Origin: Sphingomicrobium arenosum
Lineage (GTDB): Bacteria; Pseudomonadota; Alphaproteobacteria; Sphingomonadales; Sphingomonadaceae
NCBI RefSeq assembly: GCF_026157085.1
Contig: NZ_JANPVN010000001.1
Coordinates: 1,302,001 to 1,366,000, forward strand
Length of the DNA: 64,000 bases
Reading direction: 5' to 3'
Below the pieces are notes generated by a model, which made no database searches, was not told the origin of the DNA, and saw only the letters and a list, made by a program, of their open reading frames with translations. A program made the position numbers and the translations under genes. This document shows positions 16,508 through 25,767 of this stretch, piece by piece; position 1 is the first letter of the stretch, and each line of letters starts with the position of its first letter.

Positions 16508-16807
16508 TCAGCCGCGCAGCTTGGCGAGCACGCCCTGCAGCTGCATCGCGTTCGACATGTCGCCCTCGACCTTCAGCTTGCCGGTCATGAACGCCGTCAT
16601 GCCGTCGAGTTGGCCATCGGCCATCGCCTGCCAATCGTCCCACGCCACCTTGATGGTGGTGTCGGCAGCGCCATCCTCTTCGGTCACCTTGTGATCGACG
16701 CCGTCGAGCATGATCACGCCCTTGTCGTCATAGTCGATCTTGACGCGCTTGCCTTCGACCCAGGCCTCGTTTTCCTGCATCTTGGCGGCGAGTTCGGCTT
16801 TTTCCAT
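16508..16807 (-). CDS. SCP2 sterol-binding domain protein
   Basis: A 99-residue single-domain SCP2-fold protein. VKIDYDDKGVIMLDG gives the beta strands, followed by DTTIKVAWDDWQAMADGQLDGMTAFMTGKLKVEGDMSNAMQL, the typical D.....M..G.........G.lk..Gd......l pattern. These bind lipids or acyl-CoAs in the cytoplasm. It is monocistronic, divergent from the aldehyde dehydrogenase gene. Confidence 0.92.
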   Translation of the reverse strand: MEKAELAAKMQENEAWVEGKRVKIDYDDKGVIMLDGVDHKVTEEDGAADTTIKVAWDDWQAMADGQLDGMTAFMTGKLKVEGDMSNAMQLQGVLAKLRG

Positions 16808-16896
16808 GGGACTTCAGCTCCTGACATTGCTGTTGATATTGTGAAAACAGACCTAGGGGCCCGTGCGCACCCTTTCAACCGCGAAACGACGCGCCT

Positions 16897-18336
16897 ATGT
16901 CATTGCCCATGACCTATCAGACTGATCTCAAGCTCTTCATCGATGGTGTGTGGAGCGGCGCCGAAGGCCGCGACTGCATGCCCGTCACCAACCCCGCGAC
17001 CGGCGAGACGCTGGCGCAGCTGCCGATGGCCTCCAAGGCCGACCTCGACGCCGCGCTCCACGCCGCCGAGAGAGCCTACCCCAAATGGCGCGCCACCGAC
17101 GTCGAGACCCGCGCCGCCATCCTCCACAAGGCCGCCGCCTATCTGAAAAAGAACGCCAAGGAAATCGGCGCTTCGCTGACGCAGGAGCAGGGCAAGCCCG
17201 TCAAGGAAGCCGTGGGCGAGGTCTACGGCGCCGCGCAGATGTTCGACTGGTATGCCGAGGAAGCCAAGCGCGACTATGGCCGCACGCTGGTGCGCCCCGT
17301 CGGCCAGCGTTCGATCGTCACCCGCCAGCCGGTCGGCGTCGTCGCCACCTTCACCCCGTGGAATTTCCCCATCTACCTCCTGGCGAAAAAGGTCGCCGCC
17401 GCGCTCGCCGCGGGTTGCTCGGTCATCTCCAAGCCGCCCGAGGAAACGCCCGCATGCGTCAATGCGGTTGCCAAGGCGCTCGAGGACGCCGGCCTTCCCG
17501 CCGGCACCTTCCAGCTCGTCCATGGCGACCCCGACATGGTGAGCCGCCATCTCATGGCCTCGCCTATCGTGCGAAAGGTGAGCTTCACCGGCTCGGTGGG
17601 CGTTGGCAAGCATCTCATGGGCCTCGCCGCCGATGGTCTGAAGCGCCTGACCCTCGAACTCGGCGGCCACGCCCCCGTCCTCGTCTTCGATGACGTCGAT
17701 CTCGACGCAACGCTCGACAAGCTCGTGCCGCAGAAATTCCGCAACGCCGGACAGGTCTGCGTATCGCCGACCCGCTTCTATGTGCAGGAAGGCATTTACG
17801 ACGACTTCATCAAGGGCTTTGCCGAGCGCACGGCCCGCGTGCAGGTCGGCAACGGCATGGACGACGGGGTCCAGATGGGCCCGCTCGCCCATGAACGCCG
17901 CTTGCCTGCCGTCCACGACCTCATCACCGACGCCAAAGCCAAGGGCGCGCGCATTGCCGCCGGTGGCGAGCCGATGGGCAATGCCAACTTCTTCCAGCCC
18001 ACGCTCATCGCCGACGCGCCCTTGGACGCGCGCATCATGAACGAAGAGCCCTTCGGCCCCGTCGCCGTGGCCCGCCCCTTCAAGGACTTGGACGAAGCAT
18101 TGGAACAGGCCAACCGCCTGCCCTTCGGCCTCGCCGCCTTCGCCTTCACCAACCAGCTGCAACGCGCCAACATCCTCGGCGACATGATCGAGGCCGGCAT
18201 GGTCGGCATCAACAATTTCGCCATCTCAGGCGCCGACACGCCCTTTGGCGGGGTCAAGGATTCGGGCTTCGGATCGGAAGGCGGCAAGGAAGGTCTCGAG
18301 ACCTATCAGGTCGTCAAGGCGATCCACATGAGCTGA
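16897..18336 (+). CDS. NAD(P)-dependent succinate-semialdehyde-type aldehyde dehydrogenase
   Basis: A 479-residue aldehyde dehydrogenase: cofactor segment TFTPWNFPIYLLAKKVAAAL, SFTGSVGVGKHLM, general-base Glu in LELGGHAP (about 254), nucleophile Cys in NAGQVCVSPTR (about 288), and NEEPFGPV. It is closest in pattern to GabD/class III-like succinate-semialdehyde dehydrogenases. The substrate is inferred from family resemblance. An alternative start is four codons in (MTYQ). No GABA-transaminase gene is nearby. Confidence 0.9.
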   Translation: MSLPMTYQTDLKLFIDGVWSGAEGRDCMPVTNPATGETLAQLPMASKADLDAALHAAERAYPKWRATDVETRAAILHKAAAYLKKNAKEIGASLTQEQGKPVKEAVGEVYGAAQMFDWYAEEAKRDYGRTLVRPVGQRSIVTRQPVGVVATFTPWNFPIYLLAKKVAAALAAGCSVISKPPEETPACVNAVAKALEDAGLPAGTFQLVHGDPDMVSRHLMASPIVRKVSFTGSVGVGKHLMGLAADGLKRLTLELGGHAPVLVFDDVDLDATLDKLVPQKFRNAGQVCVSPTRFYVQEGIYDDFIKGFAERTARVQVGNGMDDGVQMGPLAHERRLPAVHDLITDAKAKGARIAAGGEPMGNANFFQPTLIADAPLDARIMNEEPFGPVAVARPFKDLDEALEQANRLPFGLAAFAFTNQLQRANILGDMIEAGMVGINNFAISGADTPFGGVKDSGFGSEGGKEGLETYQVVKAIHMS

Positions 18337-18427
18337 TGCCCGCCTGACCTTTGGACCGTAGTTCGCGGAACCATATCGCCCCCGTCACGGTTGATCGGAC
18401 AAGGTTCAACAAGGAAAGGCTCTTTTC

Positions 18428-18682
18428 ATGAGCAAAGGTGCTGGAAACAAGACGCTTCTTTGGGTGGTGGTCGTCATCGTCCTGCTCGTCATCATCGCTT
18501 ATGCGACTGGTTTTTTCAAAACCGAGGTCGACGAGGGCGGCACGCTCCCCGACGTCGAGATCGAGGGCGGACAGCTGCCCGATATCGACAGCGATGTCGG
18601 CTCGATCGATGTCGATACCGAGGAAGTGACCGTCGAGACCCCGACCATCGAGGTCGAGGAAGCCACGCCCGACGAAGAGTAA
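18428..18682 (+). CDS. Small membrane-anchored acidic protein
   Basis: An 84-residue protein with a short N-terminal basic stretch, one membrane helix (about 10-29) and a strongly acidic, low-complexity tail rich in Asp, Glu, Val and Thr with repeated VE/PD units. The anchor orientation would put the acidic tail outside the cytoplasm. AAGGAAAGG is upstream of the ATG and a TTCG-loop terminator follows, supporting a real monocistronic gene. Function unknown. Confidence 0.75.
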   Translation: MSKGAGNKTLLWVVVVIVLLVIIAYATGFFKTEVDEGGTLPDVEIEGGQLPDIDSDVGSIDVDTEEVTVETPTIEVEEATPDEE

Positions 18683-18712
18683 TCGTCATTCCGCTTGCGA
18701 GCGGGGGAGCAG

Positions 18713-18746
18713 AGGGCGGTGTCGCTTCGGCGATGCCGCCCTTTTC
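18713..18746 (+). terminator. Terminator with TTCG tetraloop
   Basis: AGGGCGG-tg-TCGC and GCGA-tg-CCGCCCT close on a TTCG loop and are followed by TTTTCCTTT. It ends the small acidic-protein transcript. Confidence 0.88.
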
Positions 18747-18917
18747 CTTTACGCAGAGCCTGAAAATCCTGTCCTACCTTGTCGCCCGCGCCTATGATCC
18801 GCGCATCATGACCGCTCCATGCTCCACGGATCGAACGATATCAGCCGCTTGGCGGCTGCAAGTTCCGCAAGTGGACAAAGTGGACAACCCCCCGATTTTT
18901 TCCAACAGGTGACCAAC

Positions 18918-20582
18918 GTGACACTCCGCACCGGCGGCCGCATCCTCGTCGACCAGCTTCTCGCCCAGGGCGTCGACCGCCTCTTCACCGTACCCGGCGA
19001 GAGCTTCCTCGCCGTCCTCGACGCGCTTCATGACAGCCCCGAGATCGACACCGTCGTGTGCCGCCAGGAAGGCGGCGTCGCCTATATGGCCGATGCTGAC
19101 GGCAAGATGACGGGTCGCCCCGGCATCGCCTTCGTCACCCGCGGCCCCGGCGCGACCAACGCCACCGGCGGCGTCCATGTCGCGATGCAGGATTCGACCC
19201 CGATGATCCTCTTCATCGGCGACCTCGATCGCGGCGATCGCGACCGCGAGGGCTTCCAGGAAGTCGACTTCACCGCCTTCTTCAGCCCCATCGCCAAATG
19301 GGCCGCGCGGATCGACGATGCCCGCCGCATCCCCGAATATGTCGCCCGCGCTTTCCGCGTCGCCACCTCGGGCCGCCCCGGTCCCGTCGTTCTGTCGATC
19401 CCCGAGGATATGCTGCGTGACGAGGTCGAGGCCGTAGACCGTCCCGCCGTTCCCCCTGTCGCGATCAGCCCCGACCCCGGCGCGCTCGGCGCGCTGGTCG
19501 ACCTCCTCAAGGATGCCGCCAGCCCCATCGCCATCGTCGGCGGCGCCGATTGGTGTCCCTGCGCGGCGCATCATTTCGAAAGCTTCGCGCGCCGCATCGG
19601 GCTGCCCGTCGCCGCCGCCTTCCGCCGCCAGGACGCGATCGACAACAATTCGCCCGTCTATGCCGGACAGCTCGGCTATGGCCCCAACCCCAAGCTCCAG
19701 CAGCGCATTCGCGAGGCCGACCTGATCCTCGCCGTGGGCAGCCGCCTCGGCGAGAGCACCATGGACGGCTACAAGCTCATCACCCCCGATCATCCCGACC
19801 AGATCCTCGTCCATGTCCATCCCGACCCGAACGAATTGGATCGCGTCTATCGCGCCGACCTTCCGATCGTCGCCGACATGGCCGAATTCGCGCAGGACAT
19901 GGATGCGTGGGAGGATGACGACCTTGTCCCCTTCTCCTCCGGCGCAAAAGCGCATGAGGAATGGCTCGACTGGTCGACGCCCAAGGCCCGCGACGGTGTC
20001 GCCCTCGATCTCGGCCTCGTCGTCGGCAAGATGCGCGAGGCGCTTCCCTCCGACACCATCATCTGCAACGGCGCGGGCAATTTCTCGGGTTGGTGGCACC
20101 GCTACTGGCGCCATGGTCCGCCCACCACCCAACTCGCGCCGACCAGCGGCACCATGGGCTATGGTCTCCCCGCCAGCGTCGCCGCGAGCTTGCGCTTTCC
20201 CGCCCGCAAGGTCGTCTGCGTCGCCGGTGACGGCGATTTCCTGATGAACGGACAGGAGCTCGCCACGGCCGCCGCCAAGGGCGCCGACCTCTTCGTCATC
20301 CTCGTCGACAATGGCGCCTATGGCACCATCCGCATGCACCAGGAACGCGACTATCCGGACCGCATCAGCGCGACCGAACTGGCCCCCGGCAACCCCGATT
20401 TCGTGAAGTTCGCCGAAGCTTTCGGCGGCTGGGGCACCCGTGTCGAGACCACCGATCAGTTCGACGCGGCGTTCGAGCAGGCAATGACGAAGAAGGGCAT
20501 CCGCCTCCTCCACCTTCTCACCGATGTCGAGGTCATCACCAACGCCACCACCCTCACCGCCGTGAAGGCTGCGAAGAAATAA
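18918..20582 (+). CDS. Thiamine-pyrophosphate-dependent enzyme, acetolactate synthase-like
   Basis: A 554-residue TPP enzyme with three domains: N-terminal pyrimidine-binding domain with catalytic Glu in VPGESF (E28), a central domain, and a C-terminal PP domain. The TPP/Mg motif begins GDGDFLMNGQELATA (about residue 437) and closes with VDNGAYGTIR. The reaction could be acetolactate synthase, a 2-oxoacid decarboxylase or a related carboligase; no small regulatory subunit gene is adjacent. A GTG start is chosen because AGGTGA lies just upstream; a longer frame exists. Confidence 0.88.
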   Translation: MTLRTGGRILVDQLLAQGVDRLFTVPGESFLAVLDALHDSPEIDTVVCRQEGGVAYMADADGKMTGRPGIAFVTRGPGATNATGGVHVAMQDSTPMILFIGDLDRGDRDREGFQEVDFTAFFSPIAKWAARIDDARRIPEYVARAFRVATSGRPGPVVLSIPEDMLRDEVEAVDRPAVPPVAISPDPGALGALVDLLKDAASPIAIVGGADWCPCAAHHFESFARRIGLPVAAAFRRQDAIDNNSPVYAGQLGYGPNPKLQQRIREADLILAVGSRLGESTMDGYKLITPDHPDQILVHVHPDPNELDRVYRADLPIVADMAEFAQDMDAWEDDDLVPFSSGAKAHEEWLDWSTPKARDGVALDLGLVVGKMREALPSDTIICNGAGNFSGWWHRYWRHGPPTTQLAPTSGTMGYGLPASVAASLRFPARKVVCVAGDGDFLMNGQELATAAAKGADLFVILVDNGAYGTIRMHQERDYPDRISATELAPGNPDFVKFAEAFGGWGTRVETTDQFDAAFEQAMTKKGIRLLHLLTDVEVITNATTLTAVKAAKK

Positions 20583-20596
20583 GTGCAAAGCAACGG

Positions 20597-20625
20597 GGGC
20601 GCGCGTCGATCGACCGCGCCCTTGG
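20597..20625 (+). terminator. Probable terminator after the TPP enzyme gene
   Basis: GGGCGCG/CGCGCCC arms around a loop containing the self-complementary GTCGATCGAC; the following T-rich stretch (TTGGCTCTTT) is weak. The rest of 20626-20733 shows nothing recognisable. Confidence 0.55.
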
Positions 20626-20733
20626 CTCTTTGACATGATGATCGGTGATGGAAATGAGGCCCGGTTCGAGCCGACTTCATGAGCTGGGCGTCATCTGATG
20701 GCGACCCTCAGCCGAGGGACGAGCCCCGAGGCA

Positions 20734-20961
20734 CTAGAGCTTGGGCAATTCCGACAGGATCGCCTCGAGATCGGCTTCCTGACAGGCTGCGGGGTCGAAG
20801 ATATCACCCCATTTTCGCGATCCGCGCGCGTCGGGATCGGCGAACAGCGCATTGAGCGCCCCGAGGTCCTCGATAAAGCTACCCTCGCCTGTCGCCTCGA
20901 CCTCGATCAGGTCCGGCGAAGACAGGACGGGCTGGGGGTTGGGCTGGTTTCCCATGAACAT
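20734..20961 (-). CDS. Hypothetical small acidic protein
   Basis: A 75-residue protein, acidic and proline-rich at the N-terminus (NQPNPQPVLSSPD), with a helical C-terminus (CQEADLEAILSELPKL). No family recognised. The start is fixed by AAGGGAG five bases upstream of the ATG; a slightly longer frame is possible. Coding is supported by that ribosome-binding site, the protein-like composition and the lack of a competing gene. Confidence 0.6.
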   Translation of the reverse strand: MFMGNQPNPQPVLSSPDLIEVEATGEGSFIEDLGALNALFADPDARGSRKWGDIFDPAACQEADLEAILSELPKL

Positions 20962-21110
20962 CCATGCTCCCTTTGCAGTCGGCACGATTGTCTAACCCCC
21001 TGTTTACCAAGCCGTTTCGGTCAAATGCGTCCGATCCGGAGTGAACAACCTCTCCCGAGTCGTCTCGGAAAGTCAGGTAAAGCTTCGCAATTCGCGGTAA
21101 ACAAAAAGAA

Positions 21111-21134
21111 AAGGCCGCCTCGAAAGGCAGCCTT
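21111..21134 (-). terminator. Terminator after the 48-residue protein gene
   Basis: AAGGC-c-GCCT and AGGC-a-GCCTT arms around CGAA; on the minus strand it is followed by TTCTTTTTGTTT. Confidence 0.8.
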
Positions 21135-21177
21135 GTCCAACTCCGCATCGGCGCGAATTTAGGGTGTCGAATGCTGA

Positions 21178-21324
21178 CTACTCTTCTTCATCGATCGCAT
21201 ATCCCTCCTTCGCGCTCTCCGAATGTTCATAGGCATTGGAGGGCTGCTGGCCGCCTTCGGGCTCGCGGCCCTGGCCGACAGGCTGGCCATAGCTGGGTTG
21301 CGGCTGTGATTGCTGGTCACTCAT
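21178..21324 (-). CDS. Very small Gln/Pro-rich protein
   Basis: A 48-residue protein: low-complexity N-terminus with repeated Gln, Ser, Pro and Gly, and an acidic end (KEGYAIDEEE). No family recognised; it is probably disordered. GAGGAG lies eight bases upstream of the ATG and a good terminator follows about 45 bases downstream, so a genuine short monocistronic gene is likely. The upstream in-frame extension has no ribosome-binding site and is not included. Confidence 0.65.
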   Translation of the reverse strand: MSDQQSQPQPSYGQPVGQGREPEGGQQPSNAYEHSESAKEGYAIDEEE

Positions 21325-21452
21325 GGAACGCTCCTCGGGATCATGGGGTCGGGGAAGGAATGAACGATCCACGCGTCGATGCCGTGCCCCGCCATGGCGC
21401 TACCGCGAAGCTCCCGGTCGCATCGCCCCCGCAATGATCGAGCCCTCCGCAC

Positions 21453-21485
21453 AAAAAAGAGGCCGACCCTTGGGGCCGGCCTCTC
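21453..21485 (-). terminator. Terminator after the CsbD gene
   Basis: AGAGGCCG-a-CCC and GG-c-CGGCCTCT arms with a short loop; on the minus strand it is followed by TTTTTT. Confidence 0.88.
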
Positions 21486-21520
21486 TTGCGGGGATCTAGC
21501 CCGCAAACTGGTCTGGGAGA

Positions 21521-21703
21521 TTAGATGTCGTTGCCAAGGGCACCTTCGACTTCACCCTTGAGTTGCTGGGCTTCGCCCTTCTTCTCCTGGTTGTCGCCCT
21601 TGATGATCAGCGATTCATTGTCCGTCGCGCGGCCAATGCCTTCCTTGGTTTCGCCAACGGCTTCGTTGAAGTTACCTTTGATCTTTTCGCCAAGTTCACC
21701 CAT
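21521..21703 (-). CDS. CsbD family stress-response protein
   Basis: A 60-residue hydrophilic protein with the CsbD pattern: KIKGNFNEAVGETKEGIGRATDN then KGDNQEKKGEAQQLKGEVEGALG. CsbD-family genes are general-stress-induced in many bacteria; the molecular role is unknown. AGGAG is eight bases upstream of the ATG and a terminator follows, so it is monocistronic. Confidence 0.95.
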   Translation of the reverse strand: MGELGEKIKGNFNEAVGETKEGIGRATDNESLIIKGDNQEKKGEAQQLKGEVEGALGNDI

Positions 21704-21823
21704 TTTTTTACTCCTGCATATCTGAATTACCTAACCAACGCAGGGGCTTGGCACATTTCTCCTCGGTTCGCCGCCGCATTCCTTCGGACCGTCAATCCAG
21801 CGTTAGAAGGCGATCCTGAACGC

Positions 21824-21853
21824 AAAGAGGCCAGTCCTTTCGGACCGGCCTCT
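21824..21853 (-). terminator. Probable terminator downstream of thiG
   Basis: AGAGGCC-a-GTCC and GGAC-c-GGCCTCT arms around TTTC, about 100 bases past the thiG stop; the T run on the minus strand is short (CTCTTTGCG). The gap 21704-21953 also has a CCGGG/CCCGG hairpin at 21857-21872 and no convincing gene. Confidence 0.6.
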
Positions 21854-21953
21854 CTCCCGGGTTTGAGCCCGGAGATGCATGACGATTTTCATCTCATCAG
21901 CACCCTATCAACGCACCATGGGGTATCGAGTGCCTCGGTTCGTCGCAAAGGTC

Positions 21954-22736
21954 TTAAATAAGCCCCGCCAGCGGGCTCGAGGGATCGGCATAGCGCCGCT
22001 TGGCCATACGCCCCGCCAGATAGCTGTCGCGCCCCGCCTCGACCGCCAGTTTCATGGCGCGCGCCATGCGGATGGGGTCCTTCGCCTCGGCAATGGCGGT
22101 ATTCATGAGGATGCCGTCGCAGCCCAGCTCCATGCCGACGGCGGCATCGGAAGCGGTCCCGACGCCCGCATCGACCAGCACGGGCACCTTGGCACCTTCG
22201 ACGATGAGCCGGATGGTGACGCGGTTCTGGATGCCCAGCCCCGAGCCGATCGGCGCCCCCAGCGGCATGATCGCCACCGCGCCCGCCTCTTCGAGCTGCT
22301 TGGCCGCGATGGGATCGTCGACGCAATAGACCATGGGTGCGAAGCCCTCTTTAGCCAGCACCTCGGTCGCCTTCAGAGTCTCGCGCATGTCGGGATAGAG
22401 CGTCTTCGCCTCGCCCAGCACCTCGAGCTTGACGAGGTCCCAGCCGCCGGCCTCCCGGGCCAAACGCAACGTGCGGATAGCTTCGTCGGCAGTGAAGCAC
22501 CCCGCCGTATTGGGCAGATAGGTGATTTTCTTGGGGTCGATATGATCCTGCAGCGTCGGCTGCGAGGGATCGGCGATATTGACCCGGCGCACGGCCACGG
22601 TGACGATCTCGGCCCCCGAGGCATCGACCGCCGCGGCGTTCTGCGCGAAATCCTTATACTTGCCCGTGCCCACGATGAGGCGCGAGGTGAAGGTCCGCCC
22701 GGCGACGGTCCATGTGTCGTTATTCTGATCGGTCAT
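21954..22736 (-). CDS. thiG: Thiazole synthase
   Basis: A 260-residue TIM-barrel enzyme. The N-terminus has [15 protein letters not shown]. The Schiff-base lysine lies in [10 protein letters not shown], and the phosphate-binding loops read [22 protein letters not shown]. It makes the thiazole phosphate of thiamine from 1-deoxyxylulose 5-phosphate, dehydroglycine/glycine imine and ThiS thiocarboxylate. The ATG with AGGA upstream is chosen over a TTG that overlaps the thiS stop. The gene follows thiS on the same strand. Confidence 0.96.
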   Translation of the reverse strand: MTDQNNDTWTVAGRTFTSRLIVGTGKYKDFAQNAAAVDASGAEIVTVAVRRVNIADPSQPTLQDHIDPKKITYLPNTAGCFTADEAIRTLRLAREAGGWDLVKLEVLGEAKTLYPDMRETLKATEVLAKEGFAPMVYCVDDPIAAKQLEEAGAVAIMPLGAPIGSGLGIQNRVTIRLIVEGAKVPVLVDAGVGTASDAAVGMELGCDGILMNTAIAEAKDPIRMARAMKLAVEAGRDSYLAGRMAKRRYADPSSPLAGLI

Positions 22737-22762
22737 GACCCGCGTCCTAGCGTGACCGCCGA

Positions 22763-22981
22763 TCAACCGCCACCGACGAAATGGACGATCTCATAAGTAT
22801 CGCCATCCTCGACATTCACTTCTTCGAGCGTGGCGCGGGGCACGATGTCGAGGTTGCGCTCGACCGCCACGCGGGTCGGATCGAGCCCGATGTCGCGCAC
22901 CAGCTGCGCGACGCTGGTGCCTTCGGGAACGCGGCGGTGATCGCCGTTGACGCGGACCGCCAGACTGGGACCCAGGGACAT
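22763..22981 (-). CDS. thiS: Sulfur carrier protein ThiS
   Basis: A 72-residue ubiquitin-like protein ending VHFVGGG, the C-terminal Gly-Gly being the site of adenylation and thiocarboxylation. [25 protein letters not shown] fits the family. It donates sulfur to ThiG, encoded 26 bases downstream. The other thiamine genes are not in the window. The 50-bp gap to divergent aroQ is too short for a TPP riboswitch. Confidence 0.93.
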   Translation of the reverse strand: MSLGPSLAVRVNGDHRRVPEGTSVAQLVRDIGLDPTRVAVERNLDIVPRATLEEVNVEDGDTYEIVHFVGGG

Positions 22982-23031
22982 GTGACGCTTTTCCTTCCGT
23001 TACGGCTTCTCGTCCCATATAGGCACTGGCC

Positions 23032-23553
23032 ATGAGTTCGCCAGCATCGATCCACGTCCTCAACGGACCCAACATCAACCTTTTGGGCAAGCGCCAGCCG
23101 CAACTGTACGGCAAGGACACGCTCGACGACATCACCATGGCGCTCAATGACCGGGCGCAGGCGATGAACCTGCAGGTCACCGTCAAGCAGTCCAATCACG
23201 AGGGCCAGCTCGTCGACTGGATCCATGAGGCGGGCGAACAGGGCGCCGCCGCGCTGATCATCAACGCGGGCGCCTATTCGCACACGTCGATCGCGATCCG
23301 CGATGCCATCCCCGCCGTCGGCTTGCCTGTCGTCGAGGTGCATCTGACCAACATCTATGCGCGCGAGCATTTCCGCCGCCAGAGCCTGATCAGCCATGTC
23401 GCGGTCGGCGGCGTGCAGGGGTTCGGCGCGCAAGGCTATCTCCTCGCGCTGGACGCGGCCCACCGTATCGTCCTAACAGCAAAATCCATGAAGGCGCAGA
23501 CCGGCGCCAACCAACAACAGGGAATTTCCGATGCCCAAAAGCAACGGCACTGA
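23032..23553 (+). CDS. aroQ: Type II 3-dehydroquinate dehydratase
   Basis: A 173-residue Aro[20 protein letters not shown] with the catalytic Tyr and Arg, [31 protein letters not shown] and [11 protein letters not shown] with the catalytic His. It performs the trans-dehydration in the shikimate pathway as a dodecamer. The family usually ends near 145-150 residues; this one carries an about 20-residue polar tail ([19 protein letters not shown]) that overlaps the start of accB by 23 bases. The start of an aroQ-accB-accC-type operon. Confidence 0.95.
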   Translation: MSSPASIHVLNGPNINLLGKRQPQLYGKDTLDDITMALNDRAQAMNLQVTVKQSNHEGQLVDWIHEAGEQGAAALIINAGAYSHTSIAIRDAIPAVGLPVVEVHLTNIYAREHFRRQSLISHVAVGGVQGFGAQGYLLALDAAHRIVLTAKSMKAQTGANQQQGISDAQKQRH

Positions 23554-24028
23554 AGACAAGATGCGCGTCGATGGCGCGCTGGTGCGTGAACTCGCCGAGC
23601 TCCTCGCCGCCAACGAACTGACCGAGATCGAGGTCGAGGATGGCAGCCGCAAGATCCGCGTCAGCCGCGAGGTCAACGTGACCTATGCCGCCGCCGCGCA
23701 CGCACCTGCCCCGGCGCCGGTGGCCGCGCCTGCAGCCGCCCCGGCGGCGGCTCCTGCTGCCGATGCCGCTCCCGCCGGCGACGACCTGCCCGCCGGCACG
23801 CCCGTCCTCGCCCCCATGGTCGGCACCTGCTACATGGCAGCCGAGCCGGGCGCCGCGCCCTTCATTTCCGAAGGCGCCAGCGTCAAGGAAGGCGACACGC
23901 TCCTCATCGTCGAGGCGATGAAGGTAATGAACCCGATCACCGCGCCCACCTCGGGCACGGTCAAGAAGATCATGGTCGCCGACGCGCAGCCGGTCGAATT
24001 CGACCAGCCGCTCGTCATCATCGGCTAA
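23531..24028 (+). CDS. accB: Acetyl-CoA carboxylase biotin carboxyl carrier protein
   Basis: A 165-residue BCCP: an N-terminal alpha/beta segment, an Ala/Pro-rich flexible linker (about 55-80) and a C-terminal biotinyl domain with the biotinylation motif EAMKVMN (K131). It carries CO2 from biotin carboxylase (AccC, next gene) to the carboxyltransferase in malonyl-CoA synthesis. The start lies inside the last codons of aroQ. Confidence 0.97.
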   Translation: MPKSNGTEDKMRVDGALVRELAELLAANELTEIEVEDGSRKIRVSREVNVTYAAAAHAPAPAPVAAPAAAPAAAPAADAAPAGDDLPAGTPVLAPMVGTCYMAAEPGAAPFISEGASVKEGDTLLIVEAMKVMNPITAPTSGTVKKIMVADAQPVEFDQPLVIIG

Positions 24029-24038
24029 AGGAGCCGTC

Positions 24039-25394
24039 ATGGCCAAGATCACCAAGCTCCTCATCGCCAACCGCGGCGAGATCGCGCTGCGCATCCATCG
24101 TGCCTGCCACGAGCTGGGCATCAAGACCGTCGCGGTCCACTCGACCGCCGATGCCGATGCCATGCACGTCCGGCTCGCCGACGAGACCGTCTGCATCGGT
24201 CCGCCGAGCGCGACCGACAGCTATCTCAACATCGCCAACATCATTTCGGCGGCCGAGATCACCCATGCCGACGCGATCCACCCGGGCTATGGCTTCCTCT
24301 CGGAAAATGCCAAATTCGCCGAGATCGTCGAAAGCCATGACATCGCCTGGGTCGGCCCCAAGCCCGAGCATATCCGCATCATGGGCGACAAGGTCGAGGC
24401 CAAGCGCACCGCGGGCAAGCTGGGCCTGCCGCTGGTGCCGGGTTCGGACGGCGCGCTCGAAGATCTGGACGAGGCCAAGGCGCTCGCCGAAGAGATCGGC
24501 TATCCCGTCCTCATCAAGGCGGCATCGGGCGGCGGTGGTCGCGGCATGAAGGTCGTGCCCGAGCCCGATCAGCTCGAAAGCCTGTGGAAGCAGGCCGCGA
24601 GCGAGGCCAAGGCGGCATTCGGCGACGACACCGTCTATATGGAAAAATATCTCGGCAACCCGCGCCACATCGAATTCCAGGTGTTCGGCGATGGCGAGGG
24701 CAAGGCCGTCCATCTCGGCGAGCGCGACTGCTCGATCCAGCGTCGCCACCAGAAGGTCATCGAAGAAGCCCCCTCGCCCGTCATCAGCGCCGAAGAACGC
24801 GCGCGCATGGGCAAGGTCTGCGCCGACGCCATGGCCGACATGGGCTATCGCGGGGCGGGCACGATCGAATTCCTCTACGAAGATGGCGAATTCTACTTCA
24901 TCGAGATGAACACCCGCCTCCAGGTCGAGCATCCGGTCACCGAGATGATCACCGGCATCGACCTCGTGCGCGAACAGATCCACGTCGCGCAGGGCGATGG
25001 CCTGTCGGTCACGCAGGACGACGTCGAGCTCAACGGCCATGCCATCGAATGCCGCATCAACGCCGAGGACCCGCGCACGTTCGCGCCCAGCCCCGGCAAG
25101 GTGAAGAATTATGTCGCGCCCGGCGGCATGCACGTGCGCGTCGATAGCGGGCTCTACGCCGGCTATTCGGTCCCCCCCTATTACGACAGCATGATCGGCA
25201 AGCTGATCGTCTATGGCCGCAACCGCGAAAGCTGCATCCTTCGCCTCAAGCGCGCGCTCGAGGAATTCGTCCTCGACGGGATGAAGACGACGGTGCCCCT
25301 GCACCAGCGCATCATCGCCACCGACGAATTTGCGACCGGCGATTATACGATCAAATGGCTCGAGGAGTGGCTGGAGCAGCAGGACGAGGCCTGA
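24039..25394 (+). CDS. accC: Acetyl-CoA carboxylase biotin carboxylase subunit
   Basis: A 451-residue ATP-grasp enzyme: N-terminal [38 protein letters not shown], the glycine-rich ATP loop SGGGGRGMK, the active-site region [26 protein letters not shown], and the C-terminal domain with [15 protein letters not shown]. It carboxylates the biotin on AccB. GGAG precedes the ATG, 10 bases after accB. Confidence 0.97.
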   Translation: MAKITKLLIANRGEIALRIHRACHELGIKTVAVHSTADADAMHVRLADETVCIGPPSATDSYLNIANIISAAEITHADAIHPGYGFLSENAKFAEIVESHDIAWVGPKPEHIRIMGDKVEAKRTAGKLGLPLVPGSDGALEDLDEAKALAEEIGYPVLIKAASGGGGRGMKVVPEPDQLESLWKQAASEAKAAFGDDTVYMEKYLGNPRHIEFQVFGDGEGKAVHLGERDCSIQRRHQKVIEEAPSPVISAEERARMGKVCADAMADMGYRGAGTIEFLYEDGEFYFIEMNTRLQVEHPVTEMITGIDLVREQIHVAQGDGLSVTQDDVELNGHAIECRINAEDPRTFAPSPGKVKNYVAPGGMHVRVDSGLYAGYSVPPYYDSMIGKLIVYGRNRESCILRLKRALEEFVLDGMKTTVPLHQRIIATDEFATGDYTIKWLEEWLEQQDEA

Positions 25395-25398
25395 CGCG

Positions 25399-25767
25399 AT
25401 GGTCGGCCTTCGCCCCCTCCTCGATCCCGAGCAGCACGGCTTTGCGACGATCGATCGCCGCGACCCCTGGCCGGAAGCACTGGTACCGGTGGCGCTGTTC
25501 GAGGAAGCCGAAGGCACCAGCGTCATCGCCCCGCTTTCCATGCTCGACAGCCTCGACCTCGATCCGGTCGGCGGCTGGGCGCTGATTACGCTGGGCTTCG
25601 ACAGCCGATTGGACGGCGTCGGCCTCACCGCGCGCGTCTCCACCGCGCTGGCCAGCGCCAACATTCCCTGCAACGTCGTCGCCGCCTTCCACCATGATCA
25701 CTTGTTCGTGCCATGGGCCAAGCGCGCCGACGTGATGGCCATTCTCGATAATCTGGAGGCCCCATGA
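25399..25767 (+). CDS. ACT domain-containing protein
   Basis: A 122-residue protein resembling the uncharacterised ACT-domain family with a paired ACT fold: an N-terminal segment, then GWALITLGFDSRLDGVGLTARVSTALASANIPCNVVAAFHHDH and LFVPWAKRADVMAIL. ACT domains bind small ligands such as amino acids. It starts four bases after the accC stop and overlaps the ArsC-like gene by four bases (ATGA), so it is in the same operon. Confidence 0.85.
   Translation: MVGLRPLLDPEQHGFATIDRRDPWPEALVPVALFEEAEGTSVIAPLSMLDSLDLDPVGGWALITLGFDSRLDGVGLTARVSTALASANIPCNVVAAFHHDHLFVPWAKRADVMAILDNLEAP

Noticed and set aside
21857..21900. A 29-codon minus-strand frame starting MKIVMH downstream of thiG
   Set aside because: It reads straight through the terminator hairpin and has no clear ribosome-binding site.
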